The notes beneath the pieces were generated by a model. It searched no databases and was not told the DNA's origin. It worked only from the letters and a program-made list of their open reading frames with translations. This document shows, one piece after another, positions 33,642 to 44,524 of a DNA stretch of 64,000 nucleotides. Source of the DNA: Alviniconcha marisindica (taxonomy: Eukaryota > Mollusca > Gastropoda > Provannidae); NCBI GenBank assembly GCA_018857735.1, contig JABMCL010002628.1, forward strand, positions 130,001 through 194,000. The letters run 5' to 3'. The first letter of the stretch is position 1. The number at the start of each line of letters is the position of its first letter. The translations under genes were made by a program, and so were the position numbers.

Positions 33642-33756
33642 TTGTTGTTGCTGTTGTTGTTGCTGTTGTTGTTGTTGTTGCTGTTGTTGTTGTGGTGGTG
33701 GTGGTGGTGGTGGTGGTGGTGGTGGTGGTGTGTGTGTGTGTGTGTGTGTATGTGTG
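33642..33756. repeat. (GTT)n-(GTG)n-(TG)n microsatellite
   Basis: GTT/GCT triplets grade into GTG triplets and then TG. The frames of poly-Thr or poly-Val here are artefacts. The flanking 33146-33641 and 33757-34430 show no gene I can support. Confidence 0.93.
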
Positions 33757-34430
33757 TGTTAAACTAAAGCCATGCCACATGGATTCGTGCGGCAACTCAC
33801 AACCCCAAAATTCCGGGCAAAACTGTTGGTAAGTCAGAGGAGATATTGATTTTAACTTGAGCATTGACTTGACTGCAACATTTATTCTTTCCCAAAATTG
33901 ACTTGAATCTACTGTGAAGAAGCTATGACGATATCCAGCCATTACAAAGGTCGCTCATTTGCTAAGTTCATGTTTTGTCACCAGTCAGCTGTTTCAATCG
34001 TCCAGGAATGCCAAAGTCCACATAAAAATAATAAATTAAAGGGGGGGGGGGGGGGAGAAGAGTGCATGACATTAATTTCAGCTGGGATCCGTGGACAAAT
34101 ACTCATGAAGACAAAGCTAGTCAATGGGAAACCCTCCCAGATTCTGCCCATTGTAACAAAACATCACTACGACTGAGTCAGCGGTGTTTCACTGAGACTG
34201 ACACACAAGTTCTCATTTCATTTTGTTCGTTCGTTTGTCTTGCTGTCTTCGAGGGCGAGGTACTGGCAGCAGAAGTAGCGCTGTGACGACTTTTATATCG
34301 CGAGGTCGTGTGAATGAAGCACGGTCGGCGGCAAGCATTCGGCCGAAATAATTTATGGTCAGCATATTTTGTTCGGTTAGATTGGTTTAATGCAGTTATC
34401 TTCTTACACAGTTGTGTTCTTTGAGTATCA

Positions 34431-34611
34431 AGATCCAAACACAAAACGGTTCAACGCTTATTTATTTTAACACGGACACACAGTATTCAAATTTTCGGGG
34501 AAATCCCCTTTATCAAGCCACAAAATGACACTTAAACAACAGATAAACGGTCAAAAACGATGAAAAATTAAAGAAAAAGACTTACCTTGTTTTGGTTGAG
34601 TTTTTATTTAG
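34431..34611 (-). mobile_element. Small AATAAA-tailed element, copy 2, with 13-bp target duplication
   Basis: A 181-bp element flanked by perfect 13-bp direct repeats TCTTTGAGTATCA (34418-34430 and 34612-34624), so it is a bona fide insertion. On the minus strand it starts CTAAATAAAAACTCAACC, contains TTTTTGACCGTTTATC, then the core CTTGATAAAGGGGATTTCCC followed by CGAAAATTTG. It ends AATAAATAAGCGTTGAACC...GTGTTTGGATCT. The core (near-CUGANGA, a short stem, then GAAA) resembles a degenerate hammerhead ribozyme centre. Such motifs are known from Penelope-like element terminal repeats and from animal retrozymes. No protein coding capacity, so it must move in trans. Confidence 0.72.
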
Positions 34612-34694
34612 TCTTTGAGTATCAGTTTGGCTAGTTTTGGTGACCGATGAAAGGATGACCGTTGAACCGTATAGTTGATTCTCTATCTTCTTCT

Positions 34695-34736
34695 CTGCAC
34701 CCCCCCACCCCCACCCCACCCCCTCCCCCCACCCCA
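34695..34736. repeat. C-rich tract (G-rich on minus strand)
   Basis: Groups of four to seven C separated by A or T. Quadruplex potential on the minus strand. Confidence 0.8.
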
Positions 34737-34984
34737 GTCTCTCTCTTTTGTTTGCCTTGGCAAGGCTACATCAACCGCAAAAGCAAAATTCCAACCGGCA
34801 GTGTGCACAGTATTCTCGTAAGTCTCAATGGTATGACTGCCAGTGCTTGTGTGTAGATTTTTCACGTGCACACAGATGTTGGTGCATGCGCGACTGCACA
34901 ATGGGGCTGCCGTATGAACACCGTAAGAGAGTCAGACGTCTGCGATGAAAGTTAACTCGGGGGAGAAAGGAAAAAAAAAAAAAA

Positions 34985-35062
34985 TCCCCTGTGGCCCTGG
35001 GAATCGAACCCGCGGCCTGGTTTTTCGGTCCGATACAAGCTGAGCTCAGTGGTCTGGCCTTT
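34985..35062 (-). mobile_element. tRNA-like SINE head (family D) or tRNA relic
   Basis: On the minus strand: GACCACTGAGCTCAGC, AACCAGGCCGCGGGTTCGAT (a B-box GGTTCGATTCCC in context), GGGCCACAGGGG, then a T run (34971-34985 region). The T-arm is well formed, but the acceptor and D arms are not clearly pairable, and the oligo-T suggests a retroposed copy. Confidence 0.45.
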
Positions 35063-35109
35063 GACCAAGACTTCATACAAACGAGCGAATGAAAAATGCG
35101 AGTAACTAC

Positions 35110-35265
35110 ATACACAGCGAGATCCAAACACATGAAGGTTCAAAATAACGCTGTTTATTAGGACAAACGCAACAGTATTGCAACTGCAACAGCCCATATT
35201 GCAACAGATTGCAATTACATACACAGCGGTTTCGCCCACAGGTCTGGTTCAGTCATAGTCTAATG
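35110..35265 (-). mobile_element. Small AATAAA-tailed element, copy 3 (divergent)
   Basis: On the minus strand: GACTGAACCAGACCTGTGGG, then CGAAACCG (again a CUGA...GAAAC arrangement around a short stem), several TTGCAAT/GTTGCA repeats, then TAATAAACAGCGTTATTTTG, AACC and GTGTTTGGATCT. The 3' end is shared with copies 1 and 2, but the 5' half differs, which suggests a subfamily. Confidence 0.55.
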
Positions 35266-35291
35266 CTGCCATGCGTTTAGTTTAACTTAGA

Positions 35292-35590
<299 letters not shown>

Positions 35591-35936
35591 GGCACGACAC
35601 GCACGCACGCACGCACCACTGACTCACGCCTTCTCACAAACGCATCAAATCACTGCGGGGGAAGGTTTCTGATCATTTCCTCCGTTTCGTTAGTGCGCCG
35701 CGTTGGCAGACCATCAACGCTTAAACGAGGGCTGTCCAAAATGATGTAGTTCCCACCTGCTGAAAAATTATGTGGTTACTGAATTCACCAACAGTATTTA
35801 CTGAAGTGAGATTTCAGTGATGAAGACAGGACTACGTAAGCTGTGCCAGTCCAGTGATGTCAGTCTCCGGGGCCCGGCCGCCGTGAGGGCCCGTGAGTTG
35901 TTTTTAGCTGCAATGAGATATCAGTTTTCTACTGCG

Positions 35937-35938
<2 letters not shown>

Positions 35939-36026
<88 letters not shown>

Positions 36027-36119
36027 CCTCCCCCTCCCTCCTCTTCTCTCTCTCTTCTCTTCCTCCTAGTTTGTCTCCTCGGTTCTGTCACAGCGTTGAC
36101 CTGTCGTTGTCGCGTCTGT

Positions 36120-36166
<47 letters not shown>
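35939..36166. repeat. (CT)n, CCCT-rich block, then (TG)n
   Basis: CT array 35939-36022, CCTCC-rich link to 36066, and TG array 36118-36166. The surrounding 35640-35938 shows no supported gene. Confidence 0.93.
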
Positions 36167-36173
<7 letters not shown>

Positions 36174-36339
36174 ACACATACATTTTCACGCATTTATTAC
36201 CCATACAACCGGAAGTCCCCCCCCCCCTCCTTCCACCCCCTTACAATTGTTGAAAGCTATTAGTCTATTCAACATCATAGGTTAAGCAAGATCGTTCATA
36301 ACAATTTCTAGCTCGTAATCTACTTTTTAGATCGTTTCA

Positions 36340-36650
36340 TGTGTAGTTGTGTAACATTTATTTATACATTATAATATTTTTGTGTTTTGTATCTTGTACG
36401 TATTTTGAACATTTTGGCTGTTGGACTGAATGTATTTCTCTCTCTCTCTCTCTCTTTCTCTCCTCCCCCCCCTCTCTCTCTCTCTCTGTATGACTTATTA
36501 TTATTGGTGTTGCATTCGTTTATGTCCTTTTTTTAAATAATATTTCACTATGAATGTCTTGATTACTAGTAGTACTGTAGCAATGGCAGATACGTGAGTC
36601 GTCCTTAGTGCTAATATCTTCACCGTTGAGAAATAAAGTTAATCAATCAT
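36340..36650 (+). mobile_element. Probable LINE 3' UTR terminus
   Basis: T-rich sequence typical of LINE 3' UTRs (TTTTGTATCTTGTACG, TTTGGCTGTTGGACTGAATG) with an internal CT block, ending GAGAAATAAAGTTAATCAATC with a short AATC repeat. No coding portion attached. Family unknown. Confidence 0.45.
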
Positions 36651-36736
36651 CTCTCCCCCCCCCCCACCCCCTCTCTCTCCTCTCTGTCCTGTCGAAAGTC
36701 AGTGACAGGACGTACTGACGTACTGCTTCTCTCTTC

Positions 36737-36821
36737 TCAATCCTCCTCCTCCGACCTCCTCCTCCTCCTCCTCCCGACCTCCTCCTCCTCCTCCTCCTCC
36801 CGACCTCCTCCTCAGCCGACC
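36737..36821. repeat. (CTC)n trinucleotide block
   Basis: CTC triplets interrupted by CCGAC. The Ser/Arg frames over it are artefacts. Confidence 0.9.
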
Positions 36822-37108
36822 CTCTCAGTTCCAGCTTCGCTGGCTCTTCTCCACTGTTCAGCTCACAACCGACACGGTATCCGGCCGAATCGATCAAGTT
36901 TTCAGCCGCTACGGACTGATCAGATCTGCCGCTCCGGCGACGGAAACTTGTTAGCCCAATGATGGAAAGGCCAGAGTGTTTACTGACCTCATCTGGAACA
37001 CTTGCATAGCCTGCGCAGCCGGAGTCGACCATAAAAATGATGCCCTGAATAAAACCTGGATTGTTCAGGGGCGTCACTTTCAGCGTAGGCCTAAGTACGC
37101 GCGTGAGC

Positions 37109-37439
37109 AAGTAAACATGGTGCCGCTTAACGTCCACAGAAAGTGTAAGGCTTATTAAGAAGGAGGGGGGGGGGGGGGGGGGGGGGGGGTATGGAGGTGG
37201 GGGGAGAGGGAGACTATTATACCTATCGCTACGCTGTCACCACCAGAATCAGTGACTCCTGCATTAAGATGGGCAGCGATGAGAGCCATTTTAATGTTTC
37301 ATTAATTGTGAGGGACAAAGTCACAAGACAGTGTCCGCAGACCACAATTTTGAAGTGAAAGGAGAGCCGAAGCGAATTCGAACCGAGGTCACTCTGCTTA
37401 CCAGCCTAACGCCTTACCGCTAGGCCAAACCGGCTCACC
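37109..37439 (-). mobile_element. SINE family A, minus member of an inverted pair
   Basis: Tail at 37109-37163, a G25 run (37165-37189) within the body, and the tRNA-like head at 37372-37439 on the minus strand. TAAGTAC(C)GCG flanks both ends (37092-37101 and 37442-37452) and is a likely target duplication. Confidence 0.85.
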
Positions 37440-37500
37440 TTTAAGTACCGCGGTTTTGGCATGGACCTGTATAATTATTAGGCCCATGGTTTATGTGAGC

Positions 37501-37830
37501 AGTCAGCCGGTTTGGCCTAGCGGTAAGGCGTTAGGCTGGTAAGCAGAGGGGACCTCGGTTCGAATCCGCTTCGGCTCTCCTTTCTCTTCAAAAACGTTAT
37601 GGTTTGTGGACACTGTCTTGTGACTTTGTCCCTCACAATTAATGAAACATTAAAATGGCTCTCATCGCTGCCCACCTTAATGCAAAAGTCATTCTGGTGG
37701 TGACAGTGTAGCGATGGGTATATATTCTTCCCGCCTCTTTCCCACCTCCGTACCCTTCCTCCTTCTCCCCGTCCCTAATAAGCCGTATGCCGGTTTCTGC
37801 GGACGTTAAAACACCGTGTTTACTTATTTA
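37501..37830 (+). mobile_element. SINE family A, plus member of an inverted pair
   Basis: Head GTTTGGCCTAGCGGTAAGGC with B-box GGTTCGAATCC (37557-37567), body, and tail ending GTGTTTACTTATTTAG. It is about 60 bp from the minus copy, so transcripts crossing both could form a hairpin of about 300 bp. Confidence 0.87.
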
Positions 37831-38218
37831 GTTTCTGCGTTTAGTCTCATGCGGCACCTGAGCTGAGCAGTCCCAGGAAAGGCTAAAAATAGCCCTACCT
37901 GCGATCGGCTGGGCCGGCGGGGCTGGGCGACAGATCAATGCTTCGTCAGTGGAGCCAGAACGGCCATTGACTGACTACACAACCGGCCCGCGTGTGCAGT
38001 CAGTGACAGCAAGGACATTTCGCTAGAAGGTCGAACTTCGGTAGCGGTGCAGCGGCTGAATCGCTGAGTGGCGGAGGGCGGTAAGGATCTTTACCGCCGT
38101 AGCCGCTCTCTCGGGCGGCGTGACATGCGCAATGAGGGCGTGTCAGTACTCGGACTGACAAGTAGCCCCGTGATTTAACCACCAGTCAACCGCGATGATC
38201 GTCATCAGTATCAAGTCG

Positions 38219-38345
38219 ATACAAACAATGTTCAATCCGACAAAATTAACTTTAATTTTTTTTTAAATATTTTTTTTAATAAAGTTTTTGAATAGACTGA
38301 TTGAGTGGAAACTGAATAAAGTTGAAACTGATAAACCTGGAAGGC
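38219..38345 (+). mobile_element. Possible retroelement 3' end
   Basis: TTTTTTTAATAAAGTTTTTG and GAAACTGAATAAAGTTGAAA followed by CTGATAAAC: two AATAAA boxes with a short TGAAACT-type repeat, as in LINE 3' termini. Weak, with no body recognised. Confidence 0.3.
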
Positions 38346-38899
38346 AGAATCAAGTTTCCAGCGACAGGTAAAATTTAATACTCCGCGGCAAAACTGCTCC
38401 AGGTTTGTAAGAAAAGGGGAAGGTGGTGGGGGGACTTTGATGTAGAAGAAAGGGAATTTATTTATTTCTGCGTCCGCGATACCCCACTCAGCTACGGTCG
38501 GATCCGTGGCCGTCCGCCGCCCATCGGCAGTGGCAGTACGTGGCGTGGCTACGGTGGCACCATTTCCCCGCGGCTCAAATGTGATAGCCAGAATGTCGAA
38601 AAACAAACACGGCTCATTCCAAACTCCAAGCACTGGTTTACGACATATCCTTCTTCAACCACTGCCGTATTTAGTTACACCATAGGGTCCAGAAAACTGT
38701 CAGCTAACGAGCATTTTTTTTGTTGGTGCTCAAACAGTAGTAAGTGTGTTATTGTGTGTGTTGCGTTACAAACAACTCAGATAAAACAAGGCGTGTCATT
38801 TATAGCCGCGAACAAAGTTTACACCAGCACAAATAAAACCACAATCGTTTCAATCGGGACGGAACTGACTCTTTTTCTTACCCGGGCTGGATGCGTCTC

Positions 38900-40107
38900 A
38901 GTGTTTACGTGCGTGCTTTGGCGCTAGGTTGCTTCTACAGTACAGTGATATTAGTACCGGAACCTTTCGGAGGGCGCTGACCGCGTCGCGTGGACAGCTG
39001 CGCGGAGATGAAGAATACCCCTTCAGTGGCGTAACTAAATCTGGCACAGTTTGGAGGAGGGTGCCGGAAAGCGATGCTCGGAGTGTGGGCTCACTCTTCA
39101 CTGAGTCGAAAATTGCGGCATGGGCAACATCATGGCAGTAGCTCCCCAGTCTGGTCAGTCGTAATGGTTAATGCCGCCGTCACTTGCCGAGCGCAAACTG
39201 ACCAGGCGGTGGACTGGAGGCGCGGACGTGAACTGATTTAGTCACTACTGACAGGACAAGTTCAGTCACCACAAGTCACCACTAATAAAACGAGAACCAG
39301 CTAGGACAATTACTGATTCACCCCCCTGTACTGAATCCTGAACTTGGACGCTCTCACCTGAACTCGGGTAAAATTGACGCCGGTCTTCGTTGTTGAGCCT
39401 CAGTCGGCGGAACTTCACTCACTCAGTGAGATAAATCGAAACAAACTGTACTAATAAACAGTAACTGTGAAACCGGACGGCCGCAAACTCGGACTGCGGT
39501 GCGGAATGACTCAGGACTGAGGTGATCAATGGCAACGGCCGTGTTCGGTCAAATGAGAAATTTGCAATCACTGATTTTCAGTTCACCTACTGTTAGTTTC
39601 TGGTTGGCCGCGTCTGTGTGTCGTCACTCTCGGTGACTTTCCGCGGCAGTCATCCGCAATTCAGCGTGACTGACGCAGAGATAGCCTACCGTGATAACTG
39701 TGTTGTAGTACTGAGCCTATTACGGCTGTCAGTGTAGTGTCACACTGAGTCTCTGGTTTACATAGGCGCGGCCACAGTGACAGTTGCACCGAAGTCTATA
39801 ACTATCACGAATACATCTTTGGCTGCACCGGCCACTGAAAGTCCGGAGAAGAAAGTGTTTCAGTGGTTGCACAAACTGACGACATCTTGTTGCACCATGG
39901 TTTCTTGAGGCGGTCCCGACTGTCCGGCAGTGAAGCGGTCAATAAACGGACACTCTGGCCGCCAAGTGGTGGTGACTGACTGTGGTCCTCCTCAGTCATC
40001 AGTGTTTGGTCAATCGTGCCATCAGTGCGACCGGAGGATCCAGCGTCAGTCCGTGTGGGCCGCTCTGTCGATGCGGGTCTTGCCTCCCAAGTCAGTCGCA
40101 AGTCGTG

Positions 40108-40138
<31 letters not shown>

Positions 40139-40620
40139 ACTGACTGACGCACAAAACGGCCACTGACACTGACACTATACTGACATGATGACACAGAAAC
40201 GGTCAGGACTGACTCAGTGAGTGAAACTCTCCTGCAACGGTTCAGTGATGTCCATCCTGGATCCAAGAGACACTGACTGAATCAGCCATACTGACTCAGA
40301 GTCGTCCGTGGCAGTTCAGTGCTGCATTCATGATGACCGCGGGTTCAGTCCAGCCTCAGACCAAAAATTTAATAACTATGAACTGCCACGGTTTAACCTT
40401 GGACGATGTTACTATTACGCAACTTCAGATGATACTGCCAGCTGATTGGTCGAATCCTGGGTTTGTCCCATGGAACAGAAATAGATCGTGAGTTGTGACG
40501 TCAAGTGCTGAGTTAACCCTTTCAATGTAGTGAGTCTTCGACTGACATTCCCGGCAGATGCCCGGTATAGTAATGCAGTGTAGTCAGGAAGGCTTCAGAC
40601 AACCGCCACTGTCGATGGAG
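38900..40620. other. Region enriched in ACTGA/TCAGT words
   Basis: Overlapping CAGT, ACTGA, TCAGTG and GTGACTGA words are far denser than elsewhere in the window (for example ACTGACACTGACACT and GGACTGACTCAGTGAGTGA near 40158-40221). There is no strict period, so it is cryptically simple rather than a tandem array. A poly-C/(CA) tract lies at 40110-40140. No gene supported. It ends about 0.8 kb before the giant gene. Confidence 0.55.
40436..40540 (+). repeat. Dispersed repeat pair, copy 2 (partner near 33045)
   Basis: CTGATTGGTCGAATCC, GGGTTTGTCCC, AGAAATAGATCGTG, TTGTGACGTCA and GAGTTAACCCTTT in the same order as 33045-33145. Confidence 0.5.
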
Positions 40621-41387
40621 ACAATCCTAACAAGAAAACTAGCAGGCCATTTCTTTCAGTACTGACAAGGCGCATACCCGATTCCGGAATGTACAGCTAT
40701 AGTAAGCTGAGCGAAAATTAGGTCACATATAACTTGTTCAGTCACATTATGGATATTATCTTGGGATTTAGACGGACTAAAATGTTGTCACGTGTCGGTC
40801 ATTTACAACATATAAACTTTTTTTGGTTCAAATGATTTAAACTTTCTTAACAATGAAAGACGAGTTATCTTCCGTCACAGCCTAGCCTACTAGACCAAGA
40901 ATATTAGTTCATTTGATTAAAACATGCTCGGTCATAACTCGTTTAAAGCAGTGAGACATTTGACTGTGCACAAAAATATATTTAAAAAACACACCCAAAT
41001 GTATTATTGCTACAGATGAAGTTAGAGCAAGCAAGCAAGCAAACTGTGGGTCCTCGTTGTGAATGGCGAAGAACGCTGCGCGAGGGTGTTTATTGAGACT
41101 TTACGGTATGAGACACTGGTTTGAAAACAATCGATCAGTCAATAAAATAGGCTATGCAATGGTGAAATGAAAATATGACGCGGTGTACATAAGTTCAGAC
41201 CAACCATTTTCCCTATAATGCATTGAAAAAAATAAGATAGGTCGACAATAAATACAGTTACAAGGATTATTTTTTTCATCAATTTGTTGCTTTCACCAAC
41301 CGAGCACGGGTTCACTCCCTTGCCGCATCGTCTCAGCCAGGCGGCGTTGGTCGGCTAAGTCTATTTTGTGTTGTGTTTACGTAGAAC

Positions 41388-41402
41388 ATGGCCACCACAT
41401 GA
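41388..41402 (+). promoter_or_regulatory. Four-codon upstream ORF before the ZNF292-like start
   Basis: ATG GCC ACC ACA TGA lies 16 bp before the main start codon, with a favourable context (GAACATGG). If the transcript starts upstream of it, the minimal uORF could reduce or delay initiation at the main ATG. The transcription start itself is not known from sequence. Confidence 0.5.
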
Positions 41403-41417
41403 GGCGGCGTCGAAAGA

Positions 41418-41522
41418 ATGATGGATTTAGGTGCTATTCTAGCGGAATTGAAAGCTGTAGACGATTTTAAGCAGACCGATAAAAATCTTGCGACTGCATC
41501 ATTTTGTCAACGGGCTTGCAAG
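41418..41522 (+). CDS. ZNF292/RLF-like zinc-finger protein, exon 1
   Basis: Encodes residues 1-35, MMDLGAILAELK through a CQRAC motif, and ends at AAG|GTTAGT in phase 0. The text aligns with the start of vertebrate ZNF292 (an ELQ/ELK helix, then C-Q-x2-C). The upstream ATG at 41388 opens only a four-codon ORF, so this ATG pair is the best start. I found no earlier in-frame extension. Confidence 0.72.
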
Positions 41523-43149
41523 GTTAGTTACGGACTTGTAGTGTGGATAATTTGAACGTGTGGCGAGAAGCAAAGATTCGCCATTCTAGGCGAACCTGTT
41601 CGCACGCACGCATTTTGTGTCTAGCACTCTGCACAAAGGTAGATGTGATAAATAATTGTTTAAATACGGTTGTGCATAAATTCTGCTGGTCATTTTACTT
41701 GAGTATTGTTGTGCAGGATGTACGAATTCTTTCGATCTGATTGCAAATCGATGGTCGTTTTCGGCACAACCTGACTTTCCACACGTCTTCATTTTGTCAC
41801 GCGCGAAACGGCACTGGTGCTTTAGACGCCGCCTCCTACACACCACATATAACCTTGTAATTTATCCCAATTCCATTGGTGCCATTGAAACTGATTTCGT
41901 AGACTGCATGTTTATATTTCGTTTGCAATAGCGCATTTAGGTGCTTTTTTTAATTTGGTGTATTTGGGCAACCCCATGTATGTGGCCTTGAGAATACAGG
42001 AAGTGGAAGGCATTCCACAATGCAGGTCACAGTTACTTGAGCAGTCGCATTCGGCCAACGCTCATTCAGTGGATCTCTTACTAATGAATATGAAAATCGA
42101 ACATCAGTGCTTTTATTTTTATGATTGTTCGTAATTTTATGTATAAGTCAATGTTGCAAGCTTTAACAATTACTTTCAATTCATTGCCATGAAGAAATAA
42201 AAATTATAAAAGAATATATTACTAATATTATTAATATTAGTCATATTATTACTGTACTCAATTTGTAAGTGAAAAAAAAGAGTGAATTTTCTCCAGCAGT
42301 AGTGCACCCCACCCCCACAGGACGTCCAGTGCCTAGTGCAGCATTATAATTATTGTCTTACATAGTTACAATCAAAAAGTTGATGACTGTGCAACTTATG
42401 TAGCACTGATATTGAAGAAAAGAAAAGAAAAAAGCCCACATTAACTTGATTATCATTGAACATGCTGATTCTGTCCAGGACAATCATAGGCGGAGCTTAT
42501 GATTTATCATTTATTGTTGCCTCAGGCCTATTTATTTTTCTGGTTTGATTAAGATTAAACTAAAACTTGCACAGAACAGGACAAAGTAAACTGGCAGCTT
42601 TGGTGCACTCATGCTCAGAGTTTGGATGTGATTCACCATGTTTTGTTCTTTTATTATTTTCATGACTAACTGAAGTAATTCAGTAGTTGCTTCCCTTCTG
42701 ACAAAACATTTCAAAATGGTTGATGCAGCAGATGACAGAGTAATTTGATGGAACAAATGAAAAGAAGAATACCACTGAAGCTGCACGGAAGTTAAGAGTC
42801 TGCAGGTCTGAGGTCATTAGGCGTCCTGTACGATGTGTGCTTACAAATCAATATATATATATATATATTAGTCATAGACTCATACATTAATAGTGTAGTA
42901 GTAGAATTTTTGTATTACCATTATTAGTGAATATTAGAACTAAAGTGTCCTGTATTATAGTCTTAAATAATCATAATGATGATGCAGCCTACATCCAGTA
43001 GAGCGATGGATATGAGTTGTGCACATAAGCACAGGGGAATGATATTATTATACTGGCAATGAAATGAAATATACTAAGGTGTATTGTTTTGTAGTTCATG
43101 GCTCATGAGTCATGACCTATGGTAATGTCTTTCAATTTTATTGTCACAG
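41523..43149 (+). other. Intron 1 of the ZNF292-like gene
   Basis: AT-rich, with (TA)n at 42852-42869 and several ATTATTA-rich patches. No coding or RNA features supported. Confidence 0.6.
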
Positions 43150-43298
43150 GTTCTTGACAAGGTGGTGAAAGCTGCTGGTGATGTTGAGTTTGATCATCTG
43201 GTAATTGGCATCTGGATTGTGATTGGATCTTTGAATGAAGTTCTGCCGCATTTGGTTGACGGACCTTTGCTGACAGAATTTGTTGACAAATTATTCCG
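43150..43298 (+). CDS. ZNF292/RLF-like protein, exon 2
   Basis: Acceptor TTATTGTCACAG, donor CCG|GTGAGT, phase 0 to phase 2. It encodes VLDKVVKAAGDVEFDHLVIG onward (residues 36-84), a predicted helical segment that continues the N-terminal domain. It is too short to identify alone. Its place in a phase-consistent chain is the evidence. Confidence 0.8.
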
Positions 43299-43443
43299 GT
43301 GAGTAGTGATAACTATAATACTGAAATAGTGCGCATTATGAATATGAGCTTTGACATAATCCCGTCTGTTGCACCTTTTGCTTTAGATAATAAAAATGTG
43401 CTTTAATGAAATTATTCTGATATGTGAACAGTCTTTTTTTTTT

Positions 43444-43474
<31 letters not shown>

Positions 43475-44101
43475 GTGCAGGTTTATGATATTTAGACATT
43501 TTGTTTTTATTAATATTATCATATTTAAAAAGGAGAAGTCTTTTCCCACATCACATGTTTTTCAAGGGCTTGTAGTGGCATATATATCATGCTATCTTTT
43601 AGATCAAAAAAATCTTAGTTTTGTCATACTTGAAGTGTACACAGTTACCACCTATAACTTTATAAGTACAAGACTGATGACTCTGACTCTAACTCTCAGT
43701 CTCATTCTCACTGCCTCAGCCCAAATCCCTCCAGTGGACAGTCACAGTATGACCAAGACTAACACTGTTGAACTCTAAGCATACTGTTTGATGAGGTATT
43801 TTCCTTCATGTTTGAGGAAAGATGTAATAATTCCTTTTGCACAGCTCTTTCTTTTGGGGATTTTGCTATTATGACGTATGAAAATACAGTACAAATACAA
43901 AATAACTTTATTATTCATAATAAATGCATAAAATGATTTGTTTTCTTTTGGGCCATTCAAATTCCACAAAAAAAGGCAGTTACTGAGTTAGCCAGTTCAA
44001 CATATAAAAGGCAAAAGTAAACAAATAAAACTAAATGGAATAAAATGTGGTAAAACAGAAGTATGATATTGGTAAATAATACATTATTGGATTCATTTCA
44101 G

Positions 44102-44322
44102 ACAATGTGCCCGTGTTGTCTTGGACATCAAATGGCAGCAGTTGGACGAGGACGAGAAGTGTCGACAGAACTTCCAGTCATCGTTGCTGACATGCCACCA
44201 GCAAATGGCGCCGCGCGGTTTCACTCGCTTTGGTGTACTGCAGGCTCTGATGGACAACCCATGGACCGACCCTGTCCTCACCATGGTTATGGGTAGTGAA
44301 GACGACAATGAGGAAGGTGAAG
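44102..44322 (+). CDS. ZNF292/RLF-like protein, exon 3
   Basis: Acceptor GGATTCATTTCAG, donor GAAG|GTCAGT, phase 2 to phase 1. It encodes residues 85-158, including CARVVLDIKWQQLD, SSLLTCHQQM and NPWTDPVLTMVM. The last matches the region of ZNF292 where a W-K-N-P-V-L segment precedes the next helical repeat. It ends with an acidic patch. Confidence 0.82.
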
Positions 44323-44344
44323 GTCAGTGTCTATTTGTATTGCT

Positions 44345-44524
44345 TCATTGTCATGAAATCCTGAAGCTTTGGATGGAGTTGATGCGGCAGTTTGTTACTG
44401 ACTGATTTTGTATGATCTTGACAAGGTTTGCATGTACCAGGCCCAGGATTCTGAAATCTTGAAGCTTTGGGTGGAGCTGATGCAGGATTTTGTTATTGAC
44501 TGTGATTTTGTATGCCTGTGACAG
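44345..44524 (+). repeat. Decoy copies of the exon 4 start inside intron 3
   Basis: Two degenerate copies of the intron-exon junction of exon 4 stand in tandem before the real one. A partial copy at 44355-44425 contains GAAATCCTGAAGCTTTGGAT, and a 99-bp copy at 44426-44524 contains GCCCAGGATTCTGAAATC. Each carries the coding-like segment and the following TTGACTG-TTTTGTATG intron-like spacer. In the middle copy the equivalent of the acceptor CAG is AAG, so it is probably not used. Confidence 0.8.

Noticed and set aside
36643..37137. 164-residue minus-strand Arg-rich frame
   Set aside because: Much of it is the translation of a (CTC)n block and part of a SINE.
38232..38633. 133-residue minus-strand frame
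   Set aside because: No family resemblance, and the C-terminal part covers a T/A-rich retroelement-like tail.
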